Assembly (NCBI GenBank): GCA_922989275.2
Contig: OV277870.1
Span: 27,920,742 to 27,984,741, forward strand
Reading direction: 5' to 3'
Source of the DNA: Gari tellinella
Lineage: Eukaryota > Mollusca > Bivalvia > Cardiida > Psammobiidae
DNA: 64,000 bases
Shown here: positions 46,735 through 56,940 of the stretch, one piece after another
How the letters are laid out: every line of letters begins with the position of its first letter
Position numbering within the stretch: the first letter of the stretch is position 1
Position numbers and translations under genes: made by a program
Notes under the pieces: model-generated
Database searches by the model: none
Told to the model about the DNA's origin: nothing
What the model saw: only the letters and a program-made list of their open reading frames with translations

Positions 46735-47913
46735 TACTGAGCAAAAATAGAAAAGTCCCACCCTTTTATAAGTAGAATTACTGGAAAACTATAAGTTTGA
46801 TGGTAGGAAGACCTATACAAATAATAAAGCTTATTCATTTTTGAATTCATATCAGTTACCATCATATTGCTGGGATTAAAACGTTTCGAGTAAGGTAATG
46901 GTAAAGTTGATAGGGGTCAAAATAAAAACTCTGAATAAATGTGTTGTTTTTAAAAATTGTTAAGATATTAATGAATTCTCATAAATGGTCCCAAGTTATA
47001 TTCAGTAAGGTAAATATCGTGCACGGCCACCGTTTGCACCAATACACGCTACATTTCTACGGCGTAACGGAACGTCCAGTGCGTACGTCAGTCATCCACT
47101 CTTGCTGTGAAGTTTGTGTCAAATCTTGAATGCAGGATAAATGTTATCAATTTGCGTAGTCAACCATCTGCATTGTTAAGTGTGAATCGAGATTCGTCAG
47201 TAAAAAGAACTTGGAACCAGTCAGTTAACGTCCAATTCAAATGACGTTGTGACCACAGATAAATTAGCACCACGGTGCCGTCGCGTCCGAATTTGACAGA
47301 AAAATGGACGCAATGCTCTGATTGGTTTAGCGTTGGATCGCACGCGATTACTAAGGTCTGTGATGACTCACCGTATTCTCTAGCCGTTACGGTGGCTGGC
47401 AAACGACTTAGACGTAAGTGCGTTAACGTTCTGTAGTGGTCAGTTCTGACGGAGGAAAAACGGGTTGACCAAGGCGAAAACGATCGTGAACAGTCCAAGC
47501 CTGATGGTACCGGGTCGCAAGCCTCTGTTTGGTATTTCGACAGCAGCCGAACCTGCGGGCGACGTCAAGTGCCGTCATTGCCTGATTTCTTTCAACTTCA
47601 GAGGAGCGTGGCATGATGCAAGGGTTGAATACGTATGATGTTTTTTAATTTTCTTTATTTAAATGTGTCTTGTGTATTGTACGACGGTGACACAATGCCT
47701 TTATTAAACACGTGTGTACCGTGCACGTGCAAAACATGAAAATAATAATTCCGTTACGTTAACGGTTTTCATCTGTGTTATAATGTGAAAAGTTTACACA
47801 TGTGTAACTCCAACTAACCAGTATTTCACAAGTACATTCACTTGATGTATAGCTTAAATAAAATCAGAGATATGTCCGTTCAAAAAGTGGGACGTTTCTA
47901 GTTTTGCTGAGTA
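46735..47913 (-). mobile_element. Tc1-like DNA transposon, defective, about 1.18 kb
   Basis: Terminal inverted repeats TACTGAGCAAAAATAGAAAA at the left and, on the opposite strand, TACTCAGCAAAACTAGAAAC at the right; both continue into GTCCCAC. TA-rich flanks fit the TA target of Tc1/mariner. It carries a broken transposase on the minus strand. The element is shorter than typical full Tc1 elements, and the 3' part of the transposase region is not recognisable. Confidence 0.85.
47157..47614 (-). pseudogene. Tc1-family transposase remnant
   Basis: Family role: Tc1 transposases bind the inverted repeats by an N-terminal paired-like helix-turn-helix domain and cut with a DDE/DDD catalytic domain. 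Seen: a first frame starts at the ATG at 47614 (MPRSSEVERNQ) and contains ALDVARRFGCCRNTKQRLAT, a helix-turn-helix, followed by VHDRFRLGQP. It stops at about 47423. An overlapping second frame (47498-47160) carries SRLPATVTAREYG and WFQVLFTDESRFTLNNADG; the Asp in FTDESRF is the first catalytic residue. A TGA then interrupts the conserved DGR. I could not find the second and third acidic residues downstream. A frameshift and at least one stop make it non-functional. Confidence 0.85.
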
Positions 47914-48055
47914 TACATATGAACACTCATTTAAGATCCCCTATTTAAAGAGTCAACTCAGTTATCATATCCTTTTCAAAACAAACTTAAGGCCCGTGCA
48001 ATACAATACAATAAAATATGACATGTCCAAATTGTTGACCATTTGTTTACAATAT

Positions 48056-48370
48056 CGGTAACCCGACGTCTGATCAGGGTCCAGACTATTTGCAAAAGTT
48101 GTCAATGTTACATCACAAACAGGTAAATCGGGAAATACTCTATATTCCCTTGCATATACAGTAGGCGTTTGTTAATTAATCCACTTTGAAAGCTAGTGTA
48201 TATTAAAAGGGACTTAGACAAGCAGTATTAAGCGACGTCGTATCAGGATCTGCACTGTTTGCTATTGCATATGAAAAGCTCTGCAGATAAAAAAACAACA
48301 TTGCAGTGTCCTTTGATCACCCTTGTATATCTATAAGAAAATCATTTAGCAAAACACATAGAGAGAGTTC
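48056..48370. repeat. Decayed hairpin-core and family L-like fragments
   Basis: A right half-core GTAACCCGACGTCTGATCAG (48059) and an L-like stretch at about 48200-48370 (AGACAAGCAGTATTAAGCGA, CTGCACTGTTTGCTATTGCA). Confidence 0.45.
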
Positions 48371-48959
48371 AGTGCAATATCCAGGCATAAATGAGTTAAA
48401 AACTCACCGTCTCCCTGTTTTTTGTAGTTAATGGTTCGGTTTGAGATATGCCTACATTATCTGTAAAATAAATGGTTCTACTTAAACAGTACAATAGCAA
48501 GTTCAGGATTGTAGTTAGATCGGCAATTACCTGTTTTCTTGTTTTAGCAGTGCATACGATAAGAAGATAAATATATGAAAACAGCTGCTGAAAAAAGGCT
48601 TCTGTTTTCAAACATAAAACCTGACTAAATGATAATTATTTCCAACAGCAAATATATATCATGTAATGTGATAGGTATCTACTATGCATAATTATGTATA
48701 TCATTTTGCGTACAGGCACATCGTTATCACTTCTGATTTATGCATTTTCAGTTGCTTAAATTTGATACTTAGTTGAAGGGCTCATTGGCAGAGGTTTCAC
48801 CAGAGATGTTTATCGCGGTACTTTAGTTTCAGAGAATGGTACTTGATAAGCATAATGATATGTATTGCCTGTGAAAAATGCCAATGGAATTCGCCCTATT
48901 TAAATTACGATGCAACGCACGTGACTCTACTTACCAGGTACATACAGTAGGGTTCCAAT
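48371..48959. other. Unassigned DNA
   Basis: No gene or repeat recognised. Confidence 0.45.
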
Positions 48960-49161
48960 TTAACCCCTTCACTGCCGTGACGTCATCAACTTGAAACAAT
49001 TGTCGTCTGCTTTTTTGTTTGTTATTCTGACTGAAGAAATATTGAAATGAGTGTCAAACAGTTTGGATCCTGATCAGACGCCGCGTAACGCGGCGTCTGA
49101 TTAGGACCCAAACTGTTTGCAAAAACAAGTTGTGCTCGGAGTAAGGCAGTGAAGGGGTTAA
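48960..49161 (+). mobile_element. Family C MITE, TTAA flanks
   Basis: TTAA at 48960-48963 and 49158-49161; ends CCCCTTCACTGCCGTGACGT and GTAAGGCAGTGAAGGGG. Near-perfect hairpin core with GATCAGACGCCGCGTAACGC. Confidence 0.88.
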
Positions 49162-49320
49162 TAGAAAACAAAGTGGCCTATGCAAACATTATTGCAGTTG
49201 GAAACATTTAAATCGTTTCCGTTTTAACAAAATTAAAGGCATACACGAAACGGAAAAAAGGGGATACAAAGTTTGATCGATTGTTTTTTCTTTTCATCAA
49301 AACATGAGTGGTTAACAGTT

Positions 49321-49568
49321 TCAACCCTTTCACTCTCAGTGACGCTTTAAGGCGCGTTTGCAAACAGTTTGGGTCCTGATCAGACGCCGCGTAACGCGGC
49401 GTCTGATCAGGGTCAAAACTGTTTGACATTCTTATCTTTATTTATTAAGGCATACAACCCTTATTCTAACTTTGAAACGTTTCTTTCCGACAACAATAAT
49501 GAAGCAGACGACCGTAAAGCGGTGAAGGGGTAAACTTTTCCGGATTAATTTTCTTATGAAAGGGTTAA
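49321..49568 (-). mobile_element. Family C MITE, minus orientation, 248 bp
   Basis: Left TCAACCCTTTCACTCTC, right GAAAGGGTTAA, with an inner GCGGTGAAGGGGTAAA. Core GATCAGACGCCGCGTAACGC. Same sub-type as 34598 in reverse. Confidence 0.84.
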
Positions 49569-49817
49569 GTATGATTAGACGTCATATTATTCTTATAAAG
49601 TTGAAAACTAATTGCGATTCAAGAGACTATCTTTTTCTAATTAACAGTACTGTGCTGTTTTTGTATTTTCCTGCAGCTGACTCAACCATAAGCTAACAAG
49701 TTACATGTATGTTTAATTAGATGACTCTTCCTACCAACACTCGATATAACGAAATAATCAGAATCCGACATTAAACGATTGGGAACAAAACAATTGTTAT
49801 TGTTGTTTAAACTTGCA

Positions 49818-49992
49818 TCAACTCGTCTGCTATTCGCGACTTCACTAGTTTTTACAAACAATTTGGACCCAGATAAGTGTTTAATACTTTTCTTAAGTTT
49901 TTGTTATTTTATAAAAATGTTTTAATCTTAATTTAAAATAAAGTAGACGACAATTTCAAAGCAGACACTATTACAGCAGCATAAAGGGGTAA
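49818..49992 (-). mobile_element. Decayed family C MITE
   Basis: Left TCGTCTGCTATTCGCGAC, half-core ACAAACAATTTGGACCCAGA, right AAAGCAGACACTATTACAGC and AAGGGGTAAG. Confidence 0.5.
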
Positions 49993-50139
49993 GCGAAAAG
50001 TAAAAATAAAAACGTCTCTGACACGGGTAGTTACTAAATGCAGAAAACTCCGTTTAACTGTCACAATTATATGGAGATATGAGAAGTTGTTCACTGATAG
50101 GTCGCTAACTATACATTGGGCTATACATTTCAGTAAAGA

Positions 50140-50470
50140 AATCGATGGCCGTCGATGGACATCGATTGCAAGTTGGCTACTGGTCTGAAATACAGAGGAG
50201 AAAACGATATTATTCCGTCAAAACGTAAACCCATTGCTATGAAATATAGAAAATGGCATTTGTTTTATTATTCAGACTACCAGTGTTAATCTGAGTGACA
50301 AACAGTTTGGAGCCAGAGCAGACACCGGGTTACCCGGCGTCTTATCTGGTTCCAAAATGTTTGCCATGAAAATAATAGTTTAAGCGTAACTGGGGGTTAT
50401 TTGGAAAGAACACGTTTTCTCTACTGTACTCTGCACGCTGCATACGGGGTTTAAACTGCTAACCTAAACA
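50140..50470 (-). repeat. Second copy of the A-containing segment
   Basis: Left flank GGACATCGATTGCAAGTTGG with CTACTGGTCTGAAA and right flank GCACGCTGCATACGGGGTTT match, in reverse, the flanks of the A copy at 30712. Confidence 0.75.
50193..50426 (-). mobile_element. Diverged family A MITE, minus orientation
   Basis: TA-flanked; start CAGAGGAGAAAACG, end TTTTCTCTACTG; core GGAGCCAGAGCAGACACCGG. Confidence 0.82.
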
Positions 50471-50689
50471 GCAGACAATGGTAATTGAACCCGCTACGGT
50501 TGTGAAAAATCGTAATCCAGTAATCGCTCTCTACATAAACACCCAATGGGAGACAATGATTATGTGAGTTATTTGGAAGGAGTAGTATAGGGAGGGAAAT
50601 TGGCTTACATTGCAAACAGCTTGAATGTAGATCATACGCCGAGAAGTGGCGTCTGATCTGGATTAAAACTGTTTATTATATACATATCG

Positions 50690-51290
50690 ATGATTTATAG
50701 AGATTTCTCAGTTAGATAAATTTGATATCGTCACTGTTGATATCATCACTACATGTAGTGAGGATATCACTTTTGGTGACGTCACGTCATAAATAGTTTA
50801 GTGACGTCGCGGTAATCAATTCTGTGTGTTTTTTCTGTAAAAACGTCATTAAAATATATATAATAAATAGAATAATCAATTCCTTTAAATAGATATGAAA
50901 AATATATCACGAGAATGGGTTGTTATCTGGTTAAAAAACTCGTCTTGCGGACTCGTTTTTTAACCAGGCCCCGAGGTTATAAAACTTAAAACGAACTCTG
51001 TGCTCAAAACTCAGTTTCGATAACAGGCTCTAGTTTTTACAAAACACGTTTTATTTGATTTGTGTAACCTCATTTGGATACATTATTACAGTATAATTAT
51101 GTATGAAAATACTGGTTTTAAAATTAAATGTTTGCAGAAGTTTTATGAGCTGAGAAAATTTCTGAGTTTTGAGCACAGAGTTCATTTTAAGTTTTATAAC
51201 CTCGGGGCCAGATAACAACCCATTCTCGTGATGTATTTTTCATATCAATCCAAAGAAATTGATTATCCTCTATTTATCTCTCATCATACT
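50690..51290. repeat. Fold-back insertion with long imperfect arms
   Basis: Arms from 50862 (AATAAATAGAATAATCAATT...CACGAGAATGGGTTGTTATC) to 51280 in inverse; inner arms share CTCTGTGCTCAAAACTCAG. A 38-bp hairpin (50931-50968) interrupts only the left arm. 50690-50860 holds a separate GATATCATCACTACATGTAG palindrome. Confidence 0.75.
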
Positions 51291-51436
51291 ATTTTTGTCA
51301 ACATGTCCAATAGATATGTTACTTTGAGAAATACAGCAGACGACCTTTTTAAACAGATGCTTTTGCAGCTGTAAAAATGATTGGACATAATTGTCTTGTT
51401 TTTTGAACAGTTGAAAGCTTTGTTGTACGAAGGTTA

Positions 51437-51682
51437 CAGTGGAGAATCTGTTATTCTTTCCCAATAAACTCGTTTACGTTAAAACTATTATTTACAGTGC
51501 AAACAGTTTGGAGCCAGATCAGACGCCGGGTAACCCGGCGTCTGATCAGGCTCCAAACTGTTTGCCACCAAGATAAACATGAATTACCAGAATTGTCCAA
51601 AATTTGTACCTTTCTACGTTTTAGTGCTTTGCGTTTGCGTACGTTTGCGTTTAAACGGGAAAGAATAACAGATTCTCCACTG
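51437..51682 (+). mobile_element. Family A MITE, 246 bp
   Basis: TA-flanked and standard; inserted in a family I element. With the next copy in opposite orientation it forms a large inverted repeat. Confidence 0.9.
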
Positions 51683-51780
51683 TATCGTTGCTGGGAGGGT
51701 CATCGTAGGGAGGGAGCACTGAACATACAACAGTCAAGTCAGTTTATGTTCATAAAAGGCAGGGAGCGAATCAGAAAGTA

Positions 51781-52026
51781 CAGTGGAGAATCTGTTATTC
51801 TTTCCCGTTTAAACGCAAACGTACGCAAACGCAAAACACTAAAACGTAGAAAAATACAACTTTTTGACAATTCTGATAATTCATGTTTATCTTGGTGGCA
51901 AACAGTTTGGAGCCTGATCAGACGCCGGGTAACCCGGCGTCTGATCTGGCTCCAAACTGTTTGCACAGCAAATAATAGTTTTAGCGTAAACGCATTTATT
52001 GGGAAAGAATAACGTTTTCTCCACTG
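51781..52026 (-). mobile_element. Family A MITE, 246 bp, minus orientation
   Basis: TA-flanked, 98 bp from the previous plus-orientation copy. The 171-codon frame 51497-52012 runs through both and is an artefact. Confidence 0.9.
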
Positions 52027-52390
52027 TAACTGTACAAAGGTTTTTCGTAAAGCAAATTATCGACATTTGAGCCACACTAGTTACAGTTCTGTTTGTACAG
52101 TAAGGACAAAGTAAGCATTACGTAACCACAATGCAATTTAATTAGGAAATAGATAAATCTTATAACGAGTATTGCATAGTCTTGATTTGGAAACGTCGTA
52201 TAGGCCTCAAATTATGTTTACAAACCGCATCCTCGAGAGGAGTCAATTGTTCATCCAAGTGCTGTGATATTCACAGAGTTGGGTGAGGTCTATGTGGTGA
52301 TATTGTATAAACGAAATATCTAAGCACTAGACTACAACACATCTGCTACTTTAAAACCATTCGTCTGGTTGTGTATCTCAGGTTTAAAAT
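52027..52390. other. Unassigned DNA
   Basis: No gene or repeat recognised. Confidence 0.45.
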
Positions 52391-52983
52391 GACAAAGTTC
52401 ACGAAGCCTCCGATTTGGCCCTGTAAAAATGTTTTTTCCAAAAAAGATTTTTTATCTTTATTTTCTCTTTATTTGTCAATATCAGATACTAATACTCCAT
52501 AATACACACACAAACGACCCAAAGTCAAGTTTTGACAATTTTATAGTTTCTTGTAAATGAACCGAGAGGCCAAAAAAGACAAAAAAAACAGATTTTTGGT
52601 ACTGTAACAATTCTCGGTATAAATCCTAAAATTAAAATATGAAGGCACGCATGCGACACTTCAAAATTTGGATATGTTATTTCAACTTCAATATTCATTA
52701 TGTACTTAAAATTTCTTTGTGTGGCAAAAGTGCCTTCATTGTTTATGTCTATGATTAAATACCCTGAATTGTACCAAAAATCTGCCTTTTTGGCCTTTAT
52801 TTGCCTCATAGTCCATTTACAAGAAACTATAAAGTTGTCAAAACTTGAATTGTGGTTGAGCTTTATGTATAATATGAAGAATTAATATCTAAACTTGACA
52901 GATAAAGAGAAAATATAGCTGAAACATAAATTTGAAATAAAGGATGTTTACAGGGCCAAAACGGAGGCTTCGTGAACCTTGTC
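52391..52983. mobile_element. Fold-back element of about 590 bp with target duplication
   Basis: Ends GACAAAGTTCACGAAGCCTC and, on the other strand, GACAAGGTTCACGAAGCCTC. The arms extend for almost 300 bp each (e.g. TATAGTTTCTTGTAAATG and CATTTACAAGAAACTATA) and meet near 52690. TTTAAAAT borders both sides (52383-52390, 52985-52992). Long arms and an 8-9-bp duplication fit a MULE-type fold-back. Open frames at 52525-52885 are shadows of the arms. Confidence 0.78.
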
Positions 52984-53135
52984 CTTTAAAATAGTTTGAT
53001 TTAAAAATCTACGAAAGTGCGTTACAGTTTCAATTCTGATCTAGACTCAAACTGTTTGGAAATGTTAGTGCTTTCAAACTTTGCACTAAACAGTAAATAC
53101 AAATTATTTCGGTACATGTTTCACGTCACCTTTCT

Positions 53136-53373
53136 TTAACCTTTTCTCCCAAAGAACCGCCTTTTAGCGAATATGAGTTATGCCTCCGCTGAAGAAAATA
53201 GTTCCAATTCAATCAGTCATGAATATCTCGTATTATAGGGAATAGTTTCTATGTTCTAGCACTTGGAAGCTTAAAACAGACTGAAAGTAAAGCAGACTGC
53301 GCCTTACTTTCAACCTGCTTTAATTGGTCACCTATCTTCAATACTAGAAATAGGCTAACAGGTAAAGGGTTAA
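53136..53373. mobile_element. Family D MITE, TTAA flanks
   Basis: TTAA at 53136-53139 and 53370-53373; CCTTTTCTCCCAAAGAACCG left, GGCTAACAGGTAAAGGG right. The core hairpin lacks part of its left arm tip. Confidence 0.8.
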
Positions 53374-53450
53374 GCTGTCACCTGTCTTTCATATAATTAA
53401 TAATTCACAATTTCATTATATTTAGTGGTCGTCATGAAGATGTTTAACTG
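53374..53450. mobile_element. Family E right end, truncated
   Basis: GCTGTCACCTGTCTTTCATA and TAGTGGTCGTCATGAAGATG then TTTAACTG. It begins directly at the TTAA of the preceding D copy. Confidence 0.6.
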
Positions 53451-53590
53451 TAAATAGTAAATGTATTAAAACTAATTCCATTGCTTATATTTTGTAATAT
53501 ATTAAGTTTTACATTAAAGTATGTTTGTGTAAACCGGAATGAATATCAAGGCCACCGTGTATTTGATTGATTGTATCAATCACACAACCA

Positions 53591-53809
53591 TTAACCCTTT
53601 GCCTGCTGATCGCGACTTTACTGACTATTGCAAACAGTTTGGATCCAGATCAGACGCCGCGTAACGCGGCGTCTGATCTGGTTCCGAACTGATTGACACT
53701 CGTCTTTACGATCCTCTACATGTACCTACAAAAAGTTAAAGTCTAAATTCAATAAATTTTGAAAACGACAACTTTGAAGCAGACGATATCGTCGCAGGAT
53801 AAGGGTTAA
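53591..53809 (-). mobile_element. Family C MITE, TTAA flanks
   Basis: TTAA at 53591-53594 and 53806-53809; CCCTTTGCCTGCTGATCGCG left, GTCGCAGGATAAGGG right. Core GATCCAGATCAGACGCCGCG; same sub-type as 7330 in reverse. Confidence 0.86.
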
Positions 53810-54106
53810 AACACGTCTGTACGTAATGTTCATCCAGTCATGAAATTAAATCAAGTGCATGTTCTATTATTTAAATGTCTTTATCGGTCTAATCGAAAAC
53901 AAAAATAAAGTGTAAGTCTATAAGCTTGGAATGTTAACCAGAGCACAACTGCATGAAAGTAACCACCTTTCATGATGATCAACAAACTATAGCCCAATTA
54001 ACTCATTATAATTGGCATATTTGATCAAATTACCTCTTGCCTTTTAACCTACCGTTAAATGGCTAAAACGTTGGTGCTGAATTTGAATACAAAACATTTG
54101 CAATCA

Positions 54107-54355
54107 TCAACTCTTTCACTGCCAACGGCGCAAAACACCGCGACTTTGCAAACAGCACAAATCCTGATCAGACGCCGTGAAACATGGGGTTCGATTTGGA
54201 TCAAAATCATTTGACACTCGTTTCGATATTGCTTCAGTCAAACAAATCCTTAATCTGACTTGAACAAATAGTTCAGACGGCACTACCAATGCATACGATA
54301 TTTAAGAGGTGAGAGGGTTAAGGCAAACGATAACATGTGGCATTGAAAGAGTTAA
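54107..54355 (-). mobile_element. Diverged family C MITE
   Basis: Left TCAACTCTTTCACTGCC, right GGCATTGAAAGAGTTAA with an inner GAGAGGGTTAAGG. The core is decayed (AAATCCTGATCAGACGCCGT). Confidence 0.7.
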
Positions 54356-54969
54356 ACAAATCGAGCGGAATTGTAACATGTCGATCGTGCGCGATAAGGC
54401 TATTATTTGGAAACAGTTTTGACCCAAATCATTCGTTGCATAAATTCAAATTTAAGAAACTTGCAGACGACAATTTCAAATCAGACAATATAATGCAGGT
54501 TACTTAGTATACGTTTGTTCTAAAAATGAACGACAAATATATACAGGGATTAATATTTCTATATATCAAGCAGACGAATAAATGTAGGAGAACGGTTCAT
54601 ATGACACGTAACAACTGATTTATATTCTTCTTGTGGGAAAACTATTAACAATTGTGTTATTTTGGGTTCCTAACTATTCGAATTTAAGATTTGAATAGAC
54701 CGTTATTGTTTCAAAGAGTTGTAACACATTTTAAAGCGCACTGCGTTATGTTATGTTTTGTTTCAAAAAGGAAAAGATTGACACTATTATTTGAGTTATA
54801 GATACAACTGTACATATCACAATAGAAAAGTTATACATGCCACGTTTATATATATCTTAACCCGTTGTCTGTTTCATCTATCAGCATACTTATCTTTATT
54901 CAATGGATGTTAATGTTTCAGTTATAATAGAATAATGAATAGGTAAATGTATGAGCACATGTCCATTGT

Positions 54970-55145
54970 CTTAAGAAACTGAGACTGCGAGGAAAACGTT
55001 ATTTTTTCTACCAAGATATACCATAGCAGATGTTGGTGAATATACTGTAGACTGTTATAATGTAATCAGATTGGCAGATAGTTCAGAGCCTTATCACACG
55101 CCAATTAACTCGGCGTCTGATCAGAACCAATTCAATTTGCAGAAA
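54970..55145 (+). repeat. Decayed family A left part
   Basis: GCGAGGAAAACGTTATTTTT and a core AGAGCCTTATCACACGCC / CGGCGTCTGATCAGAACC. Confidence 0.45.
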
Positions 55146-55726
55146 CACGTCTATTTGGATAACAACGTATTACACGAAACATATGACCATACGTTTGAAT
55201 CGATTATAGAAACAAGGACTATGTCACAGTAAATGGAAAATGCCTCGATAGAGTTTGTTGGCTTTGGAATGTTTCTGTTGCTGTATGTAAACCTGTAATT
55301 TTACTCATACAAAACACTTGAAACTAGTACGCGATTCCTATTATTAGCGTTTGCTTCTGACATAGCCGAGTTATTTTGAGGAATAGTTAAACAAGGTTGC
55401 GACACACTTTAAATCATTTAGTTGTTTACTGAATAGCAAAAGAGTAAACTGATATAGCAGCAGACTGTATACATATTGACCTGCAAAATATTCACAAGAT
55501 TCTCTGAATTGCATCTCGACAAACGTTTGAAGTTACAAAACACGGGTATAAATAAAACACAAAACACTTCCTGGAAATTCTATCTAATACCTATCTGCAC
55601 CGAACATCATAACGCAGTGATAATATACAACTACATAATACGTTAGAAGTGCAGTTGATTACGCAAAAAAAAGAAAAAAAAAGACTTGCTAACGCAGGTT
55701 ATGCGATGCAATAATTACTGTTTCTT
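55146..55726. other. Unassigned DNA
   Basis: No gene or repeat recognised. Confidence 0.45.
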
Positions 55727-56332
55727 ATAACTTTGCTGCAATGACGTCATCTGTTGAAGCACATCAGATTCTGTCGTCTGCTTTAATTTTTCAAATTTAG
55801 ATTTTATAATACAGCGCTACCTCTCTACAACGACCCTCCCAACAACGACTCCCTCCTGAAAACGGCCCTTGTCGAAGTTCCCTAAACTGGACACTTACGT
55901 CTAACGCTTTAAACTGCTGCAATAGCGTCTGTTTAAAATGGTCGTATACTTTTATCCCACATTTACATATAATTTGACATTTTTATAGAAGAATTGTAAT
56001 GACGAGCGACAAACAGCTTGAATCCAGATCAGACGCCGCGTTACGCGGCGCCTGATCTGGATTCAAACTGTTTGCAAATGTAAGCCAAGTCTTAATTTTC
56101 TTTAAGACTCCCTCTAAAACGACTCCATCCCAGTTACACACACAATATATGTCTCCCATTGGGCATCGTTGTAGAGGGAGAGAGCTGTATATGATTTTTG
56201 ACTGACGAAATATCGGGCGATATGAATGCCAAACAGTTTTGATCCTATACAAACCCCGCGTCGCAGCGTCTGCACACGGTCTTTAATAATTGAAAATACA
56301 CTGTGGTGATCGAGGTAAGTCAAATAAAAGGC
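55727..56332 (+). mobile_element. Family C MITE split by family I
   Basis: Left AATGACGTCATCTGTTGAAG and GTCGTCTGCTTTAATTTTTC; after the I insertion it resumes with ACTGACGAAATATCGGGCG, core CCAAACAGTTTTGATCC and right GATCGAGGTAAGTCAAATA. Confidence 0.68.
55812..56187. mobile_element. Family I MITE, TA flanked, inside family C
   Basis: Ends CAGCGCTACCTCTCTACAAC and TTGTAGAGGGAGAGAGCTG; TA at 55810-55811 and 56188-56189. The hairpin core is intact, with AATCCAGATCAGACGCCGCG and its exact complement arm. Confidence 0.86.
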
Positions 56333-56570
56333 CAACCCTTTCATTATCGATGATGTTAATAGGCGCTTTTGCAAACAGTGTGGGTCCTGATATGATACCG
56401 GGTTACGCGGTTTCTGACCAGAATCCAAACTGTTTGACACTCGTTTTGAAATTGTTCTAGCCATACAGCCATAACACGATATTGAAGACAAAGATATTGA
56501 AGCAGGCGACAATATGGCGGTGGAGGGGTAAAGTTCTCACGATATTTTTATTCATGAAACGGATAAGACA
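56333..56570 (-). mobile_element. Family C MITE, minus orientation
   Basis: CAACCCTTTCATTATCG left, core GTGGGTCCTGATATGATACC, inner right GGCGGTGGAGGGGTAAAG. Confidence 0.68.
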
Positions 56571-56940
56571 GAATCATGCTCTATAAGCACTGCAGAACAC
56601 TCATATGGAGCGCTGTGCATTACATCTGACTTGCGTGTATATATTAGCTTTCTATAAATCATCAAATTCATCAACTGTTTAAAAAATCATTATAAACGAG
56701 CTTAAATGCAATTTTGGGGACCTGCACCGCGTTATACTGTTTATCTAACACATTGCAGCACTTGGCTACTCTCGCCACACTATACGAAAACCAATATTCT
56801 GCTTTCCCGTGAATACTTATCTCGTTGAACACAAATACATATCATCGCCTGCATCACTGATCGTCTGCTGTGGTTCTAAAATTGCATCAGATTGTCAAAC
56901 TATTTACATCCTGAAAAGATACCAACTCAATTGGTTCTAA

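Larger units (their letters stand above)
46598..47946. repeat. Type K fold-back palindrome split by a Tc1-like element
   Basis: The left arm AAATAGGATCTTATATTCGT pairs with the far right ACTCATTTAAGATCCCCTAT; inner arms TTTTTGAAACGATAAAAAAC and GTTTTTTATTGTTTCAAAAA flank the tip. The right arm is cut after AATAAATCAAATA by the Tc1-like insertion and resumes at 47916. Without the insertion it is about 170 bp. Confidence 0.82.
50516..51727. mobile_element. Family I MITE split by a fold-back and a family A copy
   Basis: The left part at 50516-50680 (CAGTAATCGCTCTCTACATA, core TTGAATGTAGATCATACGCC) ends within the core's right arm. I-type sequence resumes at about 51297 (TTGTCAACATGTCC), is cut again by A at 51437-51682 and finishes GTAGGGAGGGAGCACTG at about 51727. 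Confidence 0.65.

Noticed and set aside
51497..52012. 171-codon open frame, the longest in the window
   Set aside because: It runs through two inverted family A copies. The same peptide (QIRRRVTRRLIRLQTVC) appears at every A copy on both strands, because the hairpin is palindromic and open in several frames. It is not a gene.
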